DNA of 64,000 nt from JBLEFH01 sp047345645 (GCA_047345645.1 JBLEFH010000001.1); one strand, 5' to 3'; positions 1 to 10,278 are shown, numbered from the stretch's first letter. Notes: generated by a model not told the origin, from the sequence alone. Numbers and translations are program-made.

Positions 1-1518
1 GCCGTCCTCATCCCGGCGGCAGCCATCGCCCGAGAAGTAATAGCCTTTATATTGCTGGAAATAGGTGTCTTTGAAGCGCTGGTGATCACCCCAGACGGTG
101 CGCATCTGCCCCGGCCAGCTGTCCTTGATAGCCAAGACGCCCTCGGCTTCGGTTTCCTCGATGATCTTGCCGCTTTCCGGCTCCAGCACTTCGGGCTGCA
201 CGCCGAAGAAGGGCAGGGTGGCCGAGCCCGGTTTCTCGGGGATCGCGCCCGGCAGCGGGGTGATCAGGGCGGCGCCCGTCTCGGTCTGCCACCACGTATC
301 GACGATGGGGCAGCGGCCCTTGCCGACGGTCTTGTGATACCAGTTCCACGCCTCGGGGTTGATCGGCTCGCCAACCGAGCCGAGCAGGCGCAGTTTCGAA
401 AGATCGCATTTCTCGACGAACTCGTCGCCCTTGCTCATGAGCGCGCGGAGCGCCGTGGGAGCCGTGTAGAATTGCGTGACGCTATGCTTGTCGCAGACCG
501 CCCAGAAGCGCGAGGCGTCGGGATAGGTCGGCACCCCTTCGAACATGATCGAGGTCGCGCCGTTCGCCAGCGGGCCATAGACGATATAGGTGTGGCCCGT
601 CACCCAGCCGACATCAGCTGAGCACCAATAGACATCGCCCGGCTGCCAGTCGAAGATATATTCATGGGTCATCGACGCCCAGACGAGATAGCCACCGGAG
701 CTGTGGACCACGCCTTTCGGTTTGCCGGTCGAGCCGGAGGTGTAGAGGATGAAGAGCGGGTCTTCGGCATTCATTTCCGCCGGTTCGCAGTCGGCAGAGG
801 CGCCGCCCATCAGCTCGTTGTAGTCATGGTCGCGGCCATCGGTCCACGGCACATCATCGCCCGTGCGGCGGACGACGAGGATTTTCACATCGCGGGAGAC
901 ATGCTCCATCGCCGCATCGGTGTTTTCCTTGAGCTTGGTCGCCCGCCCGCCGCGCGGCGCGAAATCGGAGGTGATCACAACCTTGGCTTCGCAATCCTCG
1001 ACACGGTTGCCGAGCGCTTCGGGAGAGAAGCCCGCGAACACCACCGAATGGATCGCGCCGATCCGGGCGCAGGCGAGCATCGCATAGGCCGCTTCCGGGA
1101 TCATCGGCAGATAGATCACCACGCGGTCGCCTTTGCCAACACCCATATCCTTCAGGATATTCGCCGTCTTGCAGACCTTCTCATGCAGGTCGCGATAGGT
1201 GATCGTCAGCGCCTCGTCATTCGGCTCGTCAGGCTCCCAGATGATCGCGGGCTGATCGCCGCGCTCCTCAAGATGCCGGTCGATACAGTTTGCCGCGACA
1301 TTGAGCGTTCCATCGCGAAACCACTCAATCGAGACGTTGTTGTAATCGAAATCAGTGTTTTTGACGTCGTTATATGGTTTCATCCAGTCAAGGCGCTGGC
1401 CATGCTCACGCCAGAAACCTTCGGGATCCTTGACCGAGCGTTCATACATCTCGTCGCGAGTCGCGCGGTCAAGGGTGAAATCGCCGTAGTTTTCCTGGCT
1501 GACAGTTGCTGTGGACAT
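1..1518 (-). CDS. acs: Acetyl-CoA synthetase (AMP-forming), 3' end cut by window edge
   Basis: Activates acetate to acetyl-CoA through an acetyl-adenylate in the cytoplasm. Translation from the ATG at 1518 gives 506 residues running off the left edge. Acs proteins are usually near 650 residues, so roughly 145 C-terminal residues, including the catalytic-lysine subdomain, lie outside. Visible motifs are the adenylate-forming P-loop YTSGSTGKPKG, the TWWQTETGA motif, and FSGDGCRRDEDG at the edge; the Cys in this last motif is usually Ala. An AGGGAG ribosome site sits 6 nt before the chosen ATG. The gene is divergent from dppA. It fits with ccr, ecm and sdh elsewhere in the window as part of acetate assimilation. 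Family assignment is firm. Confidence 0.95.
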   Translation of the reverse strand, partial: MSTATVSQENYGDFTLDRATRDEMYERSVKDPEGFWREHGQRLDWMKPYNDVKNTDFDYNNVSIEWFRDGTLNVAANCIDRHLEERGDQPAIIWEPDEPNDEALTITYRDLHEKVCKTANILKDMGVGKGDRVVIYLPMIPEAAYAMLACARIGAIHSVVFAGFSPEALGNRVEDCEAKVVITSDFAPRGGRATKLKENTDAAMEHVSRDVKILVVRRTGDDVPWTDGRDHDYNELMGGASADCEPAEMNAEDPLFILYTSGSTGKPKGVVHSSGGYLVWASMTHEYIFDWQPGDVYWCSADVGWVTGHTYIVYGPLANGATSIMFEGVPTYPDASRFWAVCDKHSVTQFYTAPTALRALMSKGDEFVEKCDLSKLRLLGSVGEPINPEAWNWYHKTVGKGRCPIVDTWWQTETGAALITPLPGAIPEKPGSATLPFFGVQPEVLEPESGKIIEETEAEGVLAIKDSWPGQMRTVWGDHQRFKDTYFQQYKGYYFSGDGCRRDEDG

Positions 1519-1749
1519 TTCATTCTCCCTTATGTCTTTCGGGTTCATCCCGCTCTTGTTCTTTGGGCAAGGCTAGCCGCCTGCCGTGGCGTCAACAAGC
1601 CTGCATTTCATGTAGATCATCGGACTGGGCAAAATTGTTAAGTTGGGCACACTATTGCATACACTGTGACAAAAGTCTCGATTTTTTTTGCAGTGCAGAA
1701 ATGAAGTTCCGGAAATGACCCTCTCTGAGAACTTAAATTGCGATTTTGT

Positions 1750-1774
1750 TGCGATTATCGCACGCGATCATCGC
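1750..1774. promoter_or_regulatory. Tandem GCGAT/ATCGC palindromes, candidate operator of dppA
   Basis: TGCGATTATCGCA (1750-1762) is a perfect inverted repeat around a central T. GCGATCATCGC (1764-1774) is a second one around a central C. A further TTGCGAT half lies just upstream. The pair abuts the putative -35 box of dppA, a position suiting a regulator of this transporter. The cognate regulator is not identified. Confidence 0.45.
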
Positions 1775-1804
1775 TTGAAAATCTCACGCGAGACACCGTA
1801 ACAT
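1775..1804 (+). promoter_or_regulatory. Putative sigma70 promoter of dppA
   Basis: TTGAAA (1775-1780) and TAACAT (1799-1804) are separated by 18 bp and lie about 50 bp before the dppA ATG. The match to TTGACA/TATAAT is fair, not perfect. No transcript data. Confidence 0.4.
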
Positions 1805-1853
1805 AGTTTTACGCACCGCTGCTAAGGCGGTGAATGACAACAGAGAGGTTATC

Positions 1854-3437
1854 ATGAAAAGCTTTTCCCTGATCGCCGGGACGGCGTCTGCTGTATTGCT
1901 CGGCACCACCGCGATGGCGAAAACCCTTGTGTATTGTTCGGAAGGTTCCCCCGAGGGGTTTGACCCGGCGCTCTACACATCGGGCACCACCTTTGACGCG
2001 ACCGCCCGGAATATCATGGATGGTCTGACCCAGTTCAAATACGGCACGACGGAAGTTGAGCCCGCGCTCGCCGAAAGCTGGGAAATTTCCGAGGACGGCA
2101 CCGAATACACCTTCAAGCTGCGCGAAGGCGTGAAGTTCCACACAACGGATTACTTCACCCCGACCCGCGACATGAACGCCGATGACGTGATCTTCACCTT
2201 TGAGCGTCAGCAGGAAGGTCAGGATTTCTACGAAGAGGGCGCGTCCTTCGAGTATTTCAACTCGATGTCCATGCCCGAACTGATCGAGAGCATCGAGAAG
2301 GTCGATGACATGACGGTCAAGATCACGCTGACCCGTCCGGATGCGCCGATGCTGGCAAACCTCGGGATGCAGTTCGCGTCGATCATGTCCAAGGAATATG
2401 CGGACCAGCTCAAAGAAGCCGGCACGCCGGAGTTGATGAACCAGCAGCCGATTGGCACGGGGCCGTTCAAGTTCCAAGCTTACCAAAAAGACGCCGTGAT
2501 CCGCTATCTGGCGCATGACGAGTATTGGCGCGGCCGCGCGAATATCGACAACCTCGTCTTCGCAATCACGCCTGATGCGTCGGTTCGTTACCAGAAGCTT
2601 CAGAATGGCGAATGCCACATCATGCCGTATCCGAACCCGGCTGATATCGAAGCGATGCAGGCGGACGAGAACATCAACCTGCTGGAGCAGGAAGGTCTGA
2701 ACGTCGGTTATCTCGCCTATAACACCCAGGTTGAGCCGTTTGACCGCCCCGAAGTGCGTAAGGCGCTGAACATGGCGATCAACAAGCAGGCGATCCTTGA
2801 CGGTGTGTTCCAGGGCGCGGGCACCGCGGCCAAGAACCCGATTCCGCCGACCATGTGGTCCTATAACGACGCGATCGAGGACGACCAGTACGATCCGGAA
2901 GCTGCCAAGACCGCTCTGGAAGAGGCTGGCGTGACCGATCTTTCGATGAAGATCTGGGCGATGCCGGTGCAGCGTCCCTACAACCCGAATGCGCGCCGCA
3001 TGGCTGAAATCATGCAGGAAGACTTCGCCAAGGCGGGTGTGGATGTCGAGATCGTCTCCTATGAGTGGGGCGAGTATCTCGAGCGCTCGAAAGCCGAAGA
3101 TCGCGACGGTGCGGTGCTTCTCGGCTGGACCGGCGACAATGGTGACCCGGACAACTTCCTCGCCGTTCTTCTCGGCTGTGACGGTGTGGGCAACGCCAAC
3201 CGCGCGCAGTGGTGTAACGAAGAGTTCGAAGCGCTGATCCAGGAAGCGAAGACCGTGTCTGACGAAGCAGAGCGCACCGCGCTTTACGAGCAGGCGCAGG
3301 AAATCTTCAAGCGTGAAGCGCCCTGGGCAACCATCGCACACTCGGTCGTCTTCGAGCCGACCGCTGCGAATGTCTCCGGTTACAAGATCGACCCGTTTGG
3401 CGGGCACATCTTCTATCCGGTCGACATCGAGGAATAA
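1854..3437 (+). CDS. dppA: Peptide ABC transporter substrate-binding protein
   Basis: Periplasmic receptor of a dipeptide/oligopeptide ABC importer (SBP_bac_5 family), 527 residues. I start at ATG 1854, not the upstream GTG at 1830, because a GAGAGG ribosome site sits 6 nt before 1854 and because the protein then opens with a clean signal peptide (MKSFSLIAG..., probable cleavage after AMA, residue 22). Family features include the early EGFDPALYTSG stretch and the EPALAESWEISEDG block. It is first in dppABCDF; a hairpin after its stop (3451-3476) may let it be made in excess over the membrane subunits, as is common for such receptors. Exact ligand cannot be told from sequence. Confidence 0.9.
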   Translation: MKSFSLIAGTASAVLLGTTAMAKTLVYCSEGSPEGFDPALYTSGTTFDATARNIMDGLTQFKYGTTEVEPALAESWEISEDGTEYTFKLREGVKFHTTDYFTPTRDMNADDVIFTFERQQEGQDFYEEGASFEYFNSMSMPELIESIEKVDDMTVKITLTRPDAPMLANLGMQFASIMSKEYADQLKEAGTPELMNQQPIGTGPFKFQAYQKDAVIRYLAHDEYWRGRANIDNLVFAITPDASVRYQKLQNGECHIMPYPNPADIEAMQADENINLLEQEGLNVGYLAYNTQVEPFDRPEVRKALNMAINKQAILDGVFQGAGTAAKNPIPPTMWSYNDAIEDDQYDPEAAKTALEEAGVTDLSMKIWAMPVQRPYNPNARRMAEIMQEDFAKAGVDVEIVSYEWGEYLERSKAEDRDGAVLLGWTGDNGDPDNFLAVLLGCDGVGNANRAQWCNEEFEALIQEAKTVSDEAERTALYEQAQEIFKREAPWATIAHSVVFEPTAANVSGYKIDPFGGHIFYPVDIEE

Positions 3438-3450
3438 TCCTCATTCTCTG

Positions 3451-3476
3451 AAAGGGGCGGCGCATGTCGCCCCTTT
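3451..3476 (+). terminator. Hairpin between dppA and dppB, probable attenuator
   Basis: AAAGGGGCG (3451-3459) pairs perfectly with CGCCCCTTT (3468-3476) across an 8-nt loop. It is followed by CTCTCTC and not by a T run, so it is likely a partial terminator or RNA-stabilising stem that separates dppA from the downstream subunits. Confidence 0.55.
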
Positions 3477-3503
3477 CTCTCTCGCCAGCCAAGAGCCCGC
3501 ACC

Positions 3504-4511
<1,008 letters not shown>

Positions 4512-4514
4512 GCG

Positions 4515-5423
4515 ATGGCAGAGGCAACGTCTCAGGATCTTGAAGAAACCACCGTCGCGCGCCCGTCGCGCCTCAAGGAATTCTGGTCCTATTTCTCCGA
4601 AAACCGCGGGGCCGTGATCGGCCTTTATGTGTTCATGTTCCTCCTGCTCGTCGCGATCTTTGCGCCGCTCCTCGCGCCGCATTCGCCGACGCAGCAATAT
4701 CGCGACGCGCTGCTCGTCCCGCCCTTCTGGCAGGAAGGCGGCTCGACACAGTTCCTTCTGGGCACCGACGCCGTGGGCCGCGATGTGCTCTCGCGCCTGA
4801 TCGAAGGCTCGCGCTACTCCTTCTTTATCGGTCTCGTCGTTGTGGCTATCGCCGCCACTTCGGGCGTGATTATCGGCCTCATCGCAGGTTTCGCGCCCAC
4901 ATGGCTCGATACCGCGATCATGCGCCTGATGGACATCATCCTCGCCTTCCCGTCGCTGCTCTTGGCGTTGGTGCTGGTGGCCATCCTCGGCCCGTCGCTC
5001 TTCAACGCGATGATCGCCATCGCCATCGTCTTGCAGCCCCATTACGTGCGCCTGACCCGCGCCGCGGTGCTGTCCGAAAAGGGCAAGGATTACGTGACCT
5101 CCGCCCGCGTGGCCGGCGCGTCGCTCTTCCGGCTGATGTTCATCACCGTCCTGCCGAACTGCCTCGCGCCGATCATCGTGCAGGCGGCTCTTTCCTTCTC
5201 GACCGCGATCCTCGACGCAGCGGCCCTCGGCTTCCTCGGCATGGGTGCGCAGCCGCCGACCCCGGAATGGGGCACGATGCTCGCCGAAGCGCGCGAATTC
5301 ATCCTGCGCGCCTGGTGGGTCGTGACCTTCCCCGGCCTCGCGATCCTGATCACCGTGCTCTCCATCAACCTGATGGGCGACGGCCTGCGCGACGCGCTCG
5401 ATCCCAAACTCAAGCGCTCGTAA
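4515..5423 (+). CDS. dppC: Peptide ABC transporter permease DppC
   Basis: Second inner-membrane permease, 302 residues, partner of DppB. It has the cytoplasmic N-terminal tail, the FLLGTDAVGRDVLSRLIEG block diagnostic of DppC/OppC, and the EAA loop DYVTSARVAGASLFRLMF. Six membrane segments are apparent. The start ATG follows the dppB stop by 3 nt and the next gene starts 9 nt after its stop, so translation is probably coupled. Confidence 0.92.
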   Translation: MAEATSQDLEETTVARPSRLKEFWSYFSENRGAVIGLYVFMFLLLVAIFAPLLAPHSPTQQYRDALLVPPFWQEGGSTQFLLGTDAVGRDVLSRLIEGSRYSFFIGLVVVAIAATSGVIIGLIAGFAPTWLDTAIMRLMDIILAFPSLLLALVLVAILGPSLFNAMIAIAIVLQPHYVRLTRAAVLSEKGKDYVTSARVAGASLFRLMFITVLPNCLAPIIVQAALSFSTAILDAAALGFLGMGAQPPTPEWGTMLAEAREFILRAWWVVTFPGLAILITVLSINLMGDGLRDALDPKLKRS

Positions 5424-5432
5424 GGAGGCGGC

Positions 5433-6428
5433 ATGACAGATACTCTTCTCGATATCCGCAACCTCTCCGTCAGCTTCGCGACGGCGGGCGGGCAGTTTAA
5501 GGCGGTCGATGGCGTCGATGTGGTGGTGGATAAGGGCGAAATCCTGTCCATCGTAGGCGAGTCCGGCTCGGGCAAATCCGTCTCCATGCTCGCCATGATG
5601 GGGCTTTTGCCATGGACCGCGACGATCACCGCCGACAAGATGATTTTCGACGGGCATGATCTGCAAACCATCTCCGCCCGCAAGCGCCGCCAACTCATTG
5701 GCCGCGACATGGCGATGATCTTTCAGGAACCGATGTCCTCGCTGAACCCGTGTTTCACGGTCGGCTGGCAGATCAAGGAAAGCCTGCGCATCCATCTCGG
5801 CATGGGCCGCAAGGAGCGCCATGACCGGGCGGTTGAACTGTTCGATCTCGTCGGAATACCGGACCCGGAAAAGCGCCTCAGCGCTTTCCCGCACCAGCTT
5901 TCGGGCGGGATGAGCCAGCGCGTGATGATCGCCATGGCCATTGCCTGCCGTCCCAAACTCCTGATCGCGGACGAGCCGACCACCGCGCTCGACGTGACCA
6001 TTCAGGCGCAGATTCTGGAGCTTCTGAGCGATCTTCAGCAGGAAACCGGCATGGGCCTCGTGCTGATCACGCATGACATGGGCGTCGTGGCCGAAACCGC
6101 TGAGCGCGTTCAGGTGCAATATGCGGGGCAGAAGGTGGAGGAGCAGAACGTCCGCGAGCTGTTCTCGAACCCGCATCACCCCTACACGGCGGCGCTGCTC
6201 GCGGCGCTTCCGGAGCGCGCGACGGATAAGCATCTGCCCGCCATTCCCGGTGTGGTGCCCGGCCAGTTTGACCGCCCCGAGGGCTGTCTCTTCTCGCCGC
6301 GTTGCCAGTTTGCCGATGCAAAATGCAAAGCCGTCAAACCGGAGCGCGCCAGCCCCGAAATGGGCTACGCCCTCTGCCATTACCCGCTCGACCACGGCCA
6401 GCCGATGATGAAGGGAGACGCCTCATGA
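5433..6428 (+). CDS. dppD: Peptide ABC transporter ATPase DppD
   Basis: One of two nucleotide-binding subunits of the importer, 331 residues. Walker A GESGSGKSV, signature LSGGMSQRV and Walker B LLIADEPTTALD are all intact. The C-terminal tail has the oligopeptide-transporter Cys cluster (GCLFSPRCQFADAKC), which in some relatives carries an iron-sulfur cluster. A GGAGG site precedes the ATG. It overlaps dppF by ATGA. Confidence 0.93.
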   Translation: MTDTLLDIRNLSVSFATAGGQFKAVDGVDVVVDKGEILSIVGESGSGKSVSMLAMMGLLPWTATITADKMIFDGHDLQTISARKRRQLIGRDMAMIFQEPMSSLNPCFTVGWQIKESLRIHLGMGRKERHDRAVELFDLVGIPDPEKRLSAFPHQLSGGMSQRVMIAMAIACRPKLLIADEPTTALDVTIQAQILELLSDLQQETGMGLVLITHDMGVVAETAERVQVQYAGQKVEEQNVRELFSNPHHPYTAALLAALPERATDKHLPAIPGVVPGQFDRPEGCLFSPRCQFADAKCKAVKPERASPEMGYALCHYPLDHGQPMMKGDAS

Positions 6429-7393
6429 GCCTCGTCACAGCACAGGACCTCTCGCGCTTCTACGAGGTTGGCGGCGGCATGTTCCAGAAATCGGGCACGG
6501 TGCGCGCGCTCAGTTCCGCCAGTTTCGAGCTGGTGCCGGGCAAGACGCTCGCCGTTGTGGGCGAGTCCGGTTGCGGCAAATCCACACTCGCGCGGCTCGT
6601 CACGATGATCGAGCCACCGACCGGCGGGCATCTCGAAATCGACGGCGTGGATGTGACCGCGACGGACACGAAGGAGGCACAGCGCCGCTTGCGCTCCTCG
6701 GTTCAGATCGTGTTCCAGAACCCCTTCGGCTCGCTCAACCCGCGCCAGAAGATCGGCGCGATTTTGGAGGAGCCGCTGCTCATCAACCGCAAGGACATGA
6801 GCAAAAAGGACCGCGAGGCGAAGGCGCGCGAAATGCTCAAGCTCGTCGGCTTGCGCCCGGAGCATTACGATCGTTACCCGCATATGTTCTCCGGCGGCCA
6901 GCGCCAGCGGATCGCGGTGGCGCGGGCGTTGATGCTGGACCCGAAAATCCTCGTGCTGGATGAGCCGACTTCGGCGCTCGACCTCTCGATCCAGAGCCAG
7001 ATCCTGAACCTCTTGATCGACCTGCAGGACCGTCTCGACCTCGCCTATCTCTTCATCAGCCACGATCTGTCGGTGGTGCGCCACATGGCCGATGAGGTGC
7101 TGGTGATGTATCTCGGCCGGATCGTCGAGCGCGGCCCGCGCGACGATGTGTTCGACCGCCCGATGCACCCCTACACCAAGGCGCTCATGTCCGCGACGCC
7201 GCAGGCCGACCCGACGCGCCAGCGCCAGCGGATCCGCCTTGAGGGCGAATTGCCGTCGCCGCTCGCGGTGCCGGAGGGGTGTCCCTTCCATCCGCGCTGC
7301 TGGAAGGCGCAGGATGTCTGCAAGGGTGAACGCCCGGTTCTGGAAGGCGGCGCGCATAGCGCGGCCTGCTATTTCCCGGAAAACGACGCCTAA
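6425..7393 (+). CDS. dppF: Peptide ABC transporter ATPase DppF
   Basis: Second ATPase subunit, 322 residues. The start is ATG 6425, which shares ATGA with the dppD stop; longer in-frame readings would run inside dppD. Walker A GESGCGKST, signature FSGGQRQRI and Walker B LVLDEPTSALD are intact. The tail has the GCPFHPRCWKAQDVC Cys pattern matching DppD. It is the last gene of the operon and is followed by a strong terminator. Confidence 0.93.
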   Translation: MSLVTAQDLSRFYEVGGGMFQKSGTVRALSSASFELVPGKTLAVVGESGCGKSTLARLVTMIEPPTGGHLEIDGVDVTATDTKEAQRRLRSSVQIVFQNPFGSLNPRQKIGAILEEPLLINRKDMSKKDREAKAREMLKLVGLRPEHYDRYPHMFSGGQRQRIAVARALMLDPKILVLDEPTSALDLSIQSQILNLLIDLQDRLDLAYLFISHDLSVVRHMADEVLVMYLGRIVERGPRDDVFDRPMHPYTKALMSATPQADPTRQRQRIRLEGELPSPLAVPEGCPFHPRCWKAQDVCKGERPVLEGGAHSAACYFPENDA

Positions 7394-7397
7394 AACG

Positions 7398-7435
7398 GGC
7401 GCGCGGCGCGGGATCACCCGCCGCGCGCCTTTGCT
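7398..7435 (+). terminator. Terminator of the dpp operon
   Basis: GGCGCGCGGCG (7398-7408) and CGCCGCGCGCC (7419-7429) form an 11-bp GC stem with a 10-nt loop, followed by TTTGCTCTTT. It begins 5 nt after the dppF stop. Confidence 0.75.
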
Positions 7436-7474
7436 CTTTACCGGCCTTTAACCACTCTTGCCGCCTATAGCGGC

Positions 7475-8974
7475 ATGGTTCAGCCCCAGATCGCCACCGC
7501 CTATTCCGTTGCTTTTCACGGCGTCGAAGCCCGCCCCGTGGAGGTGCAATGTGCGCTGAGCGAGGGCCTGCCGGGTCTCGCTATCGTCGGCCTGCCGGAC
7601 AAGGCGGTGAGCGAGGCGCGGGAGCGCGTCCGCGCGGCGCTCTCGGCCATCGCCATCGCGCTGCCGATGAAGAGGATCACGATCAACCTCTCGCCCGCCG
7701 ACCTGCCGAAAGAAGGCTCACATTTCGACCTGCCAATCGCGCTGGCGATCTTGGCGGCGATGGAGATGCTGCCGCGCGAGACGGTTGCCGAAACGATTGC
7801 GCTCGGCGAGCTGTCTCTTGATGGCAAGCTGATGCCCGTGCGCGGCGCGCTCCCGGCGGCGATGCTGGCGGTGGCGGAGGAAAAGAGCCTGCTTTGCCCG
7901 GCGGCCTGCGGCGGCGAAGCCGCGTGGGTGGAGGCTTGCACCGTGACCGCACCCGCCACGCTCCTTGCCGCGATCAAGCATCTGACCGACCAACGTCCAC
8001 TCCCGCCCGCCGAAGCGCAGCGCCGCGATGACCTCGCCTCATACCCCGACCTGCGCGATGTGCGCGGGCAGGAGCGGGCGAAACGCGCGCTTGAAATCGC
8101 CGCGACCGGGGGTCATCACCTCCTGATGATTGGACCGCCGGGCGCGGGCAAATCCATGCTCGCGGCGCGTTTGCCCGGCCTTCTGCCGCCCGCCAATCCG
8201 CGTGAGATGCTGGAAAGCTCGGTCATCCATTCCATCGCGGGCGAGCTTGGCGCGGACGGGCTCTGCGCCGCGCGGCCCTTTCGCAGCCCGCATCATTCGG
8301 CCTCGGTCGCGTCGGTCGCAGGTGGCGGGCGGATGGCGAAACCGGGGGAGATTTCGCTGGCGCATAACGGTGTTCTCTTCCTCGACGAGATCCCCGAATT
8401 TCCCCGCAATGTCATCGAAGTGCTGCGCCAGCCACTGGAAACCGGCGAGATCACCGTCTCCCGCGTCAACGCGCATCTCACTTATCCCGCTCGGTTCATC
8501 CTGCTGGCGGCGGCAAACCCGTGCCGTTGCGGTCATCTCGCGGATATCGCGCGCGCCTGCGGTAAAGCGCCGGGATGCGGGGCGGAATATCTGTCGCGGC
8601 TTTCCGGCCCGATCCTCGACCGGTTCGACATGCATCTGACGGTGCCTGCCGTGAAGATCGACGAAATTTCCGGCACGGCGACTGGCGAGTCCAGTGCAAC
8701 CATTGCCGCCCGTGTGGCTTCGGCGCGCGAAGTTGCCAACGCGCGCCAAGGCAAGCTCAACGCTGAAATGTCCGGCGATCCCCTGATGGACGCGGCGCGG
8801 CTGGCTGAGGACGGCAAAGCGCTGTTGTCGGCGGCGGCGGAGCGGCTTGGCCTCTCTGCGCGCGGCTATTTCCGGGTGATGCGCGTGGCGCGAACCATCG
8901 CCGATCTGGCGGGGGCGGAGGCCGTCGAGAAATCCCATCTCACCGAGGCGCTGAGTTTCCGAAGTGCGGCCTAA
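7475..8974 (+). CDS. yifB: YifB/ComM-family Mg-chelatase-like AAA+ ATPase
   Basis: AAA+ ATPase of 499 residues. In naturally competent species ComM is a branch-migration helicase in recombination of incoming DNA; its role in other bacteria is less clear. The N-terminal ChlI-type domain (residues about 1-180, starting from VEVQCALSEGLPGLAIVGLP) is followed by an AAA+ core with Walker A GPPGAGKSML near residue 219, Walker B LFLDEIPEF near 303, and the Cys-bearing NPCRCGH...CG block. Length and domain order are normal. It stands alone between the dpp terminator and a convergent operon; no other competence genes are nearby. Confidence 0.93.
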   Translation: MVQPQIATAYSVAFHGVEARPVEVQCALSEGLPGLAIVGLPDKAVSEARERVRAALSAIAIALPMKRITINLSPADLPKEGSHFDLPIALAILAAMEMLPRETVAETIALGELSLDGKLMPVRGALPAAMLAVAEEKSLLCPAACGGEAAWVEACTVTAPATLLAAIKHLTDQRPLPPAEAQRRDDLASYPDLRDVRGQERAKRALEIAATGGHHLLMIGPPGAGKSMLAARLPGLLPPANPREMLESSVIHSIAGELGADGLCAARPFRSPHHSASVASVAGGGRMAKPGEISLAHNGVLFLDEIPEFPRNVIEVLRQPLETGEITVSRVNAHLTYPARFILLAAANPCRCGHLADIARACGKAPGCGAEYLSRLSGPILDRFDMHLTVPAVKIDEISGTATGESSATIAARVASAREVANARQGKLNAEMSGDPLMDAARLAEDGKALLSAAAERLGLSARGYFRVMRVARTIADLAGAEAVEKSHLTEALSFRSAA

Positions 8975-8980
8975 GCCCAT

Positions 8981-9007
8981 GAAAAAGCCCGCCGAAGCGG
9001 GCCTTTG
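8981..9007. terminator. Bidirectional terminator between yifB and the convergent coiled-coil gene
   Basis: GCCCGC (8987-8992), a CGAA loop and GCGGGC (8997-9002) form the stem. The + strand reads CTTTGT after it; the - strand reads TTTTTC after it, so it works best for the - strand gene ending at 9008. Confidence 0.7.
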
Positions 9008-10264
9008 TCAGTCTCTCGTGCGCAGCCGCGCCGCGTCCTCCGCCGTGCCGCCATTGGCCAGCACATGCGCTTGCGCGACCCAGTTGTCGCGCGTCACGCG
9101 GCCATTGAAGCCTTCGAGATGCGTGTCAACCCAATCGATTTCGCTCTGCGTCCAGTCCGCGATCTGATCGAAATGGAAGAAGCCGAGGCCATGAAGCTGG
9201 CGCTCCAGTTTCGGGCCGATCCCGCTGATGAGTTTGAGATCATCCGCAACGCCGCCGCGCGGCGCCTTAAAACTCTGCGGGCGGGTGCCGGTTTCGGCGG
9301 GCTCTGCGGCCTGCGGCCCCGGCATAGGCTCGGCGGCAGCAGGCTCCTGCACCGGCTGCGTGAAAAGTGGCATCGCGGGCGATTGCGCAACCCGCGCGGC
9401 AGCGGCCGCCCCGGCCTTCTCGTCGCTTTCCTCCTGAAATGACGCGATCCGATCATGCAGCACCCGCAATTCCATGTCGCGCGCACGCAGCGCTTCGAGC
9501 AATTCGTCGTGCTCCTGCTGGCTGACCCCGGTTTCCACCGGCGCGGCGGTGCGGTTTTCGCTCTCTGTCAGACGCGTCTCCAGCGCGCGGATCGTGTCAT
9601 CCCGCTCCGAAAGCGCGGTTTTCAGCGCCTCGTGATCCTCAACGCGGATCGTCGGCGAGGCCTCGGCCTGCGCGGTTTCCTGTGCGGCGATCTTGGCTTC
9701 GAGATCCCGGATCACATCATCCCGCGCGACCAGTTCGGCCTTCACCGCGTCATGCTCCTGCTGCGGAATGCCCGGCTCCACGGCCGCGAGTTCGGCTGCG
9801 CGGTTTTCCGACTCCGCAATCCGGGTCTCCAGCGCACGGATCGCCTCTTCGCGGGCGGCCAACTGCGCGGTCAATTCGTCATGATCGGCCTGCGAGAAAC
9901 CCTCCACCGCATCGGAAATCGCCTCGGGGCGGGCCTCATTCTCGGCAATCCGCGCTTCCAGTTCCCGCAGTTCCGCATCCCGCTCGGCCACTTCGCTCCG
10001 CAGCCTTTCAACCTCGGCGCTCTGATCTGTTCCATCCGCTTCGGCCAGCGAGTCGAGACGGGTTTCCAGCATCGAGATCGTCTGATCCTTCTGCTGCGAC
10101 GCCTGACGGCAGGCGGCCAGATCGCGGCGCAGCGCGTCGGCGTTGAGGTCCTCATCCCCCCGGCGATGGCCGAAAATCAGCCAGCCCGCCGCGAGGCCGA
10201 GCAGCGTTGCCAGCGCCAGAAGCACCCAGATTTCCCCCAAGAGATAGGGCCATTCCTGAAACAT
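9008..10264 (-). CDS. Membrane-anchored coiled-coil protein with C-terminal helix-hairpin-helix domain
   Basis: Unnamed protein of 418 residues. The start ATG at 10264 follows a GGAGAG site; a longer reading to 10294 lacks one. Residues about 5-27 are a single membrane helix (LGEIWVLLALATLLGLAAGW). Residues about 35-300 are a long charged coiled coil made of repeated blocks of the form RD-x-I-RALE-x-RI-AE-x-ENR. The C-terminal 70 residues start with LKLISGIGPKLERQLHGLG, a helix-hairpin-helix fold of the kind found at the ends of some predicted DNA-binding proteins, then HFDQIADWTQSEIDWV. It lies 14 nt downstream of the OmpA/repeat gene and is probably co-transcribed. Function unknown; a link between inner membrane and nucleic acid or partner protein is inference. 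Confidence 0.75.
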   Translation of the reverse strand: MFQEWPYLLGEIWVLLALATLLGLAAGWLIFGHRRGDEDLNADALRRDLAACRQASQQKDQTISMLETRLDSLAEADGTDQSAEVERLRSEVAERDAELRELEARIAENEARPEAISDAVEGFSQADHDELTAQLAAREEAIRALETRIAESENRAAELAAVEPGIPQQEHDAVKAELVARDDVIRDLEAKIAAQETAQAEASPTIRVEDHEALKTALSERDDTIRALETRLTESENRTAAPVETGVSQQEHDELLEALRARDMELRVLHDRIASFQEESDEKAGAAAAARVAQSPAMPLFTQPVQEPAAAEPMPGPQAAEPAETGTRPQSFKAPRGGVADDLKLISGIGPKLERQLHGLGFFHFDQIADWTQSEIDWVDTHLEGFNGRVTRDNWVAQAHVLANGGTAEDAARLRTRD

Positions 10265-10278
10265 CGTTGCTCTCCTCG

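Larger units (their letters stand above)
1519..1853. other. Divergent acs/dppA intergenic region
   Basis: These 335 bases separate the start of acs from the start of dppA. The part near acs shows nothing I can name. The dppA-proximal part is AT-rich and holds GCGAT/ATCGC palindromes (1750-1774) followed directly by a sigma70-like promoter (1775-1804). There is an 8-T run near 1682-1690. I see no credible ORF or structured RNA. Confidence 0.6.
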
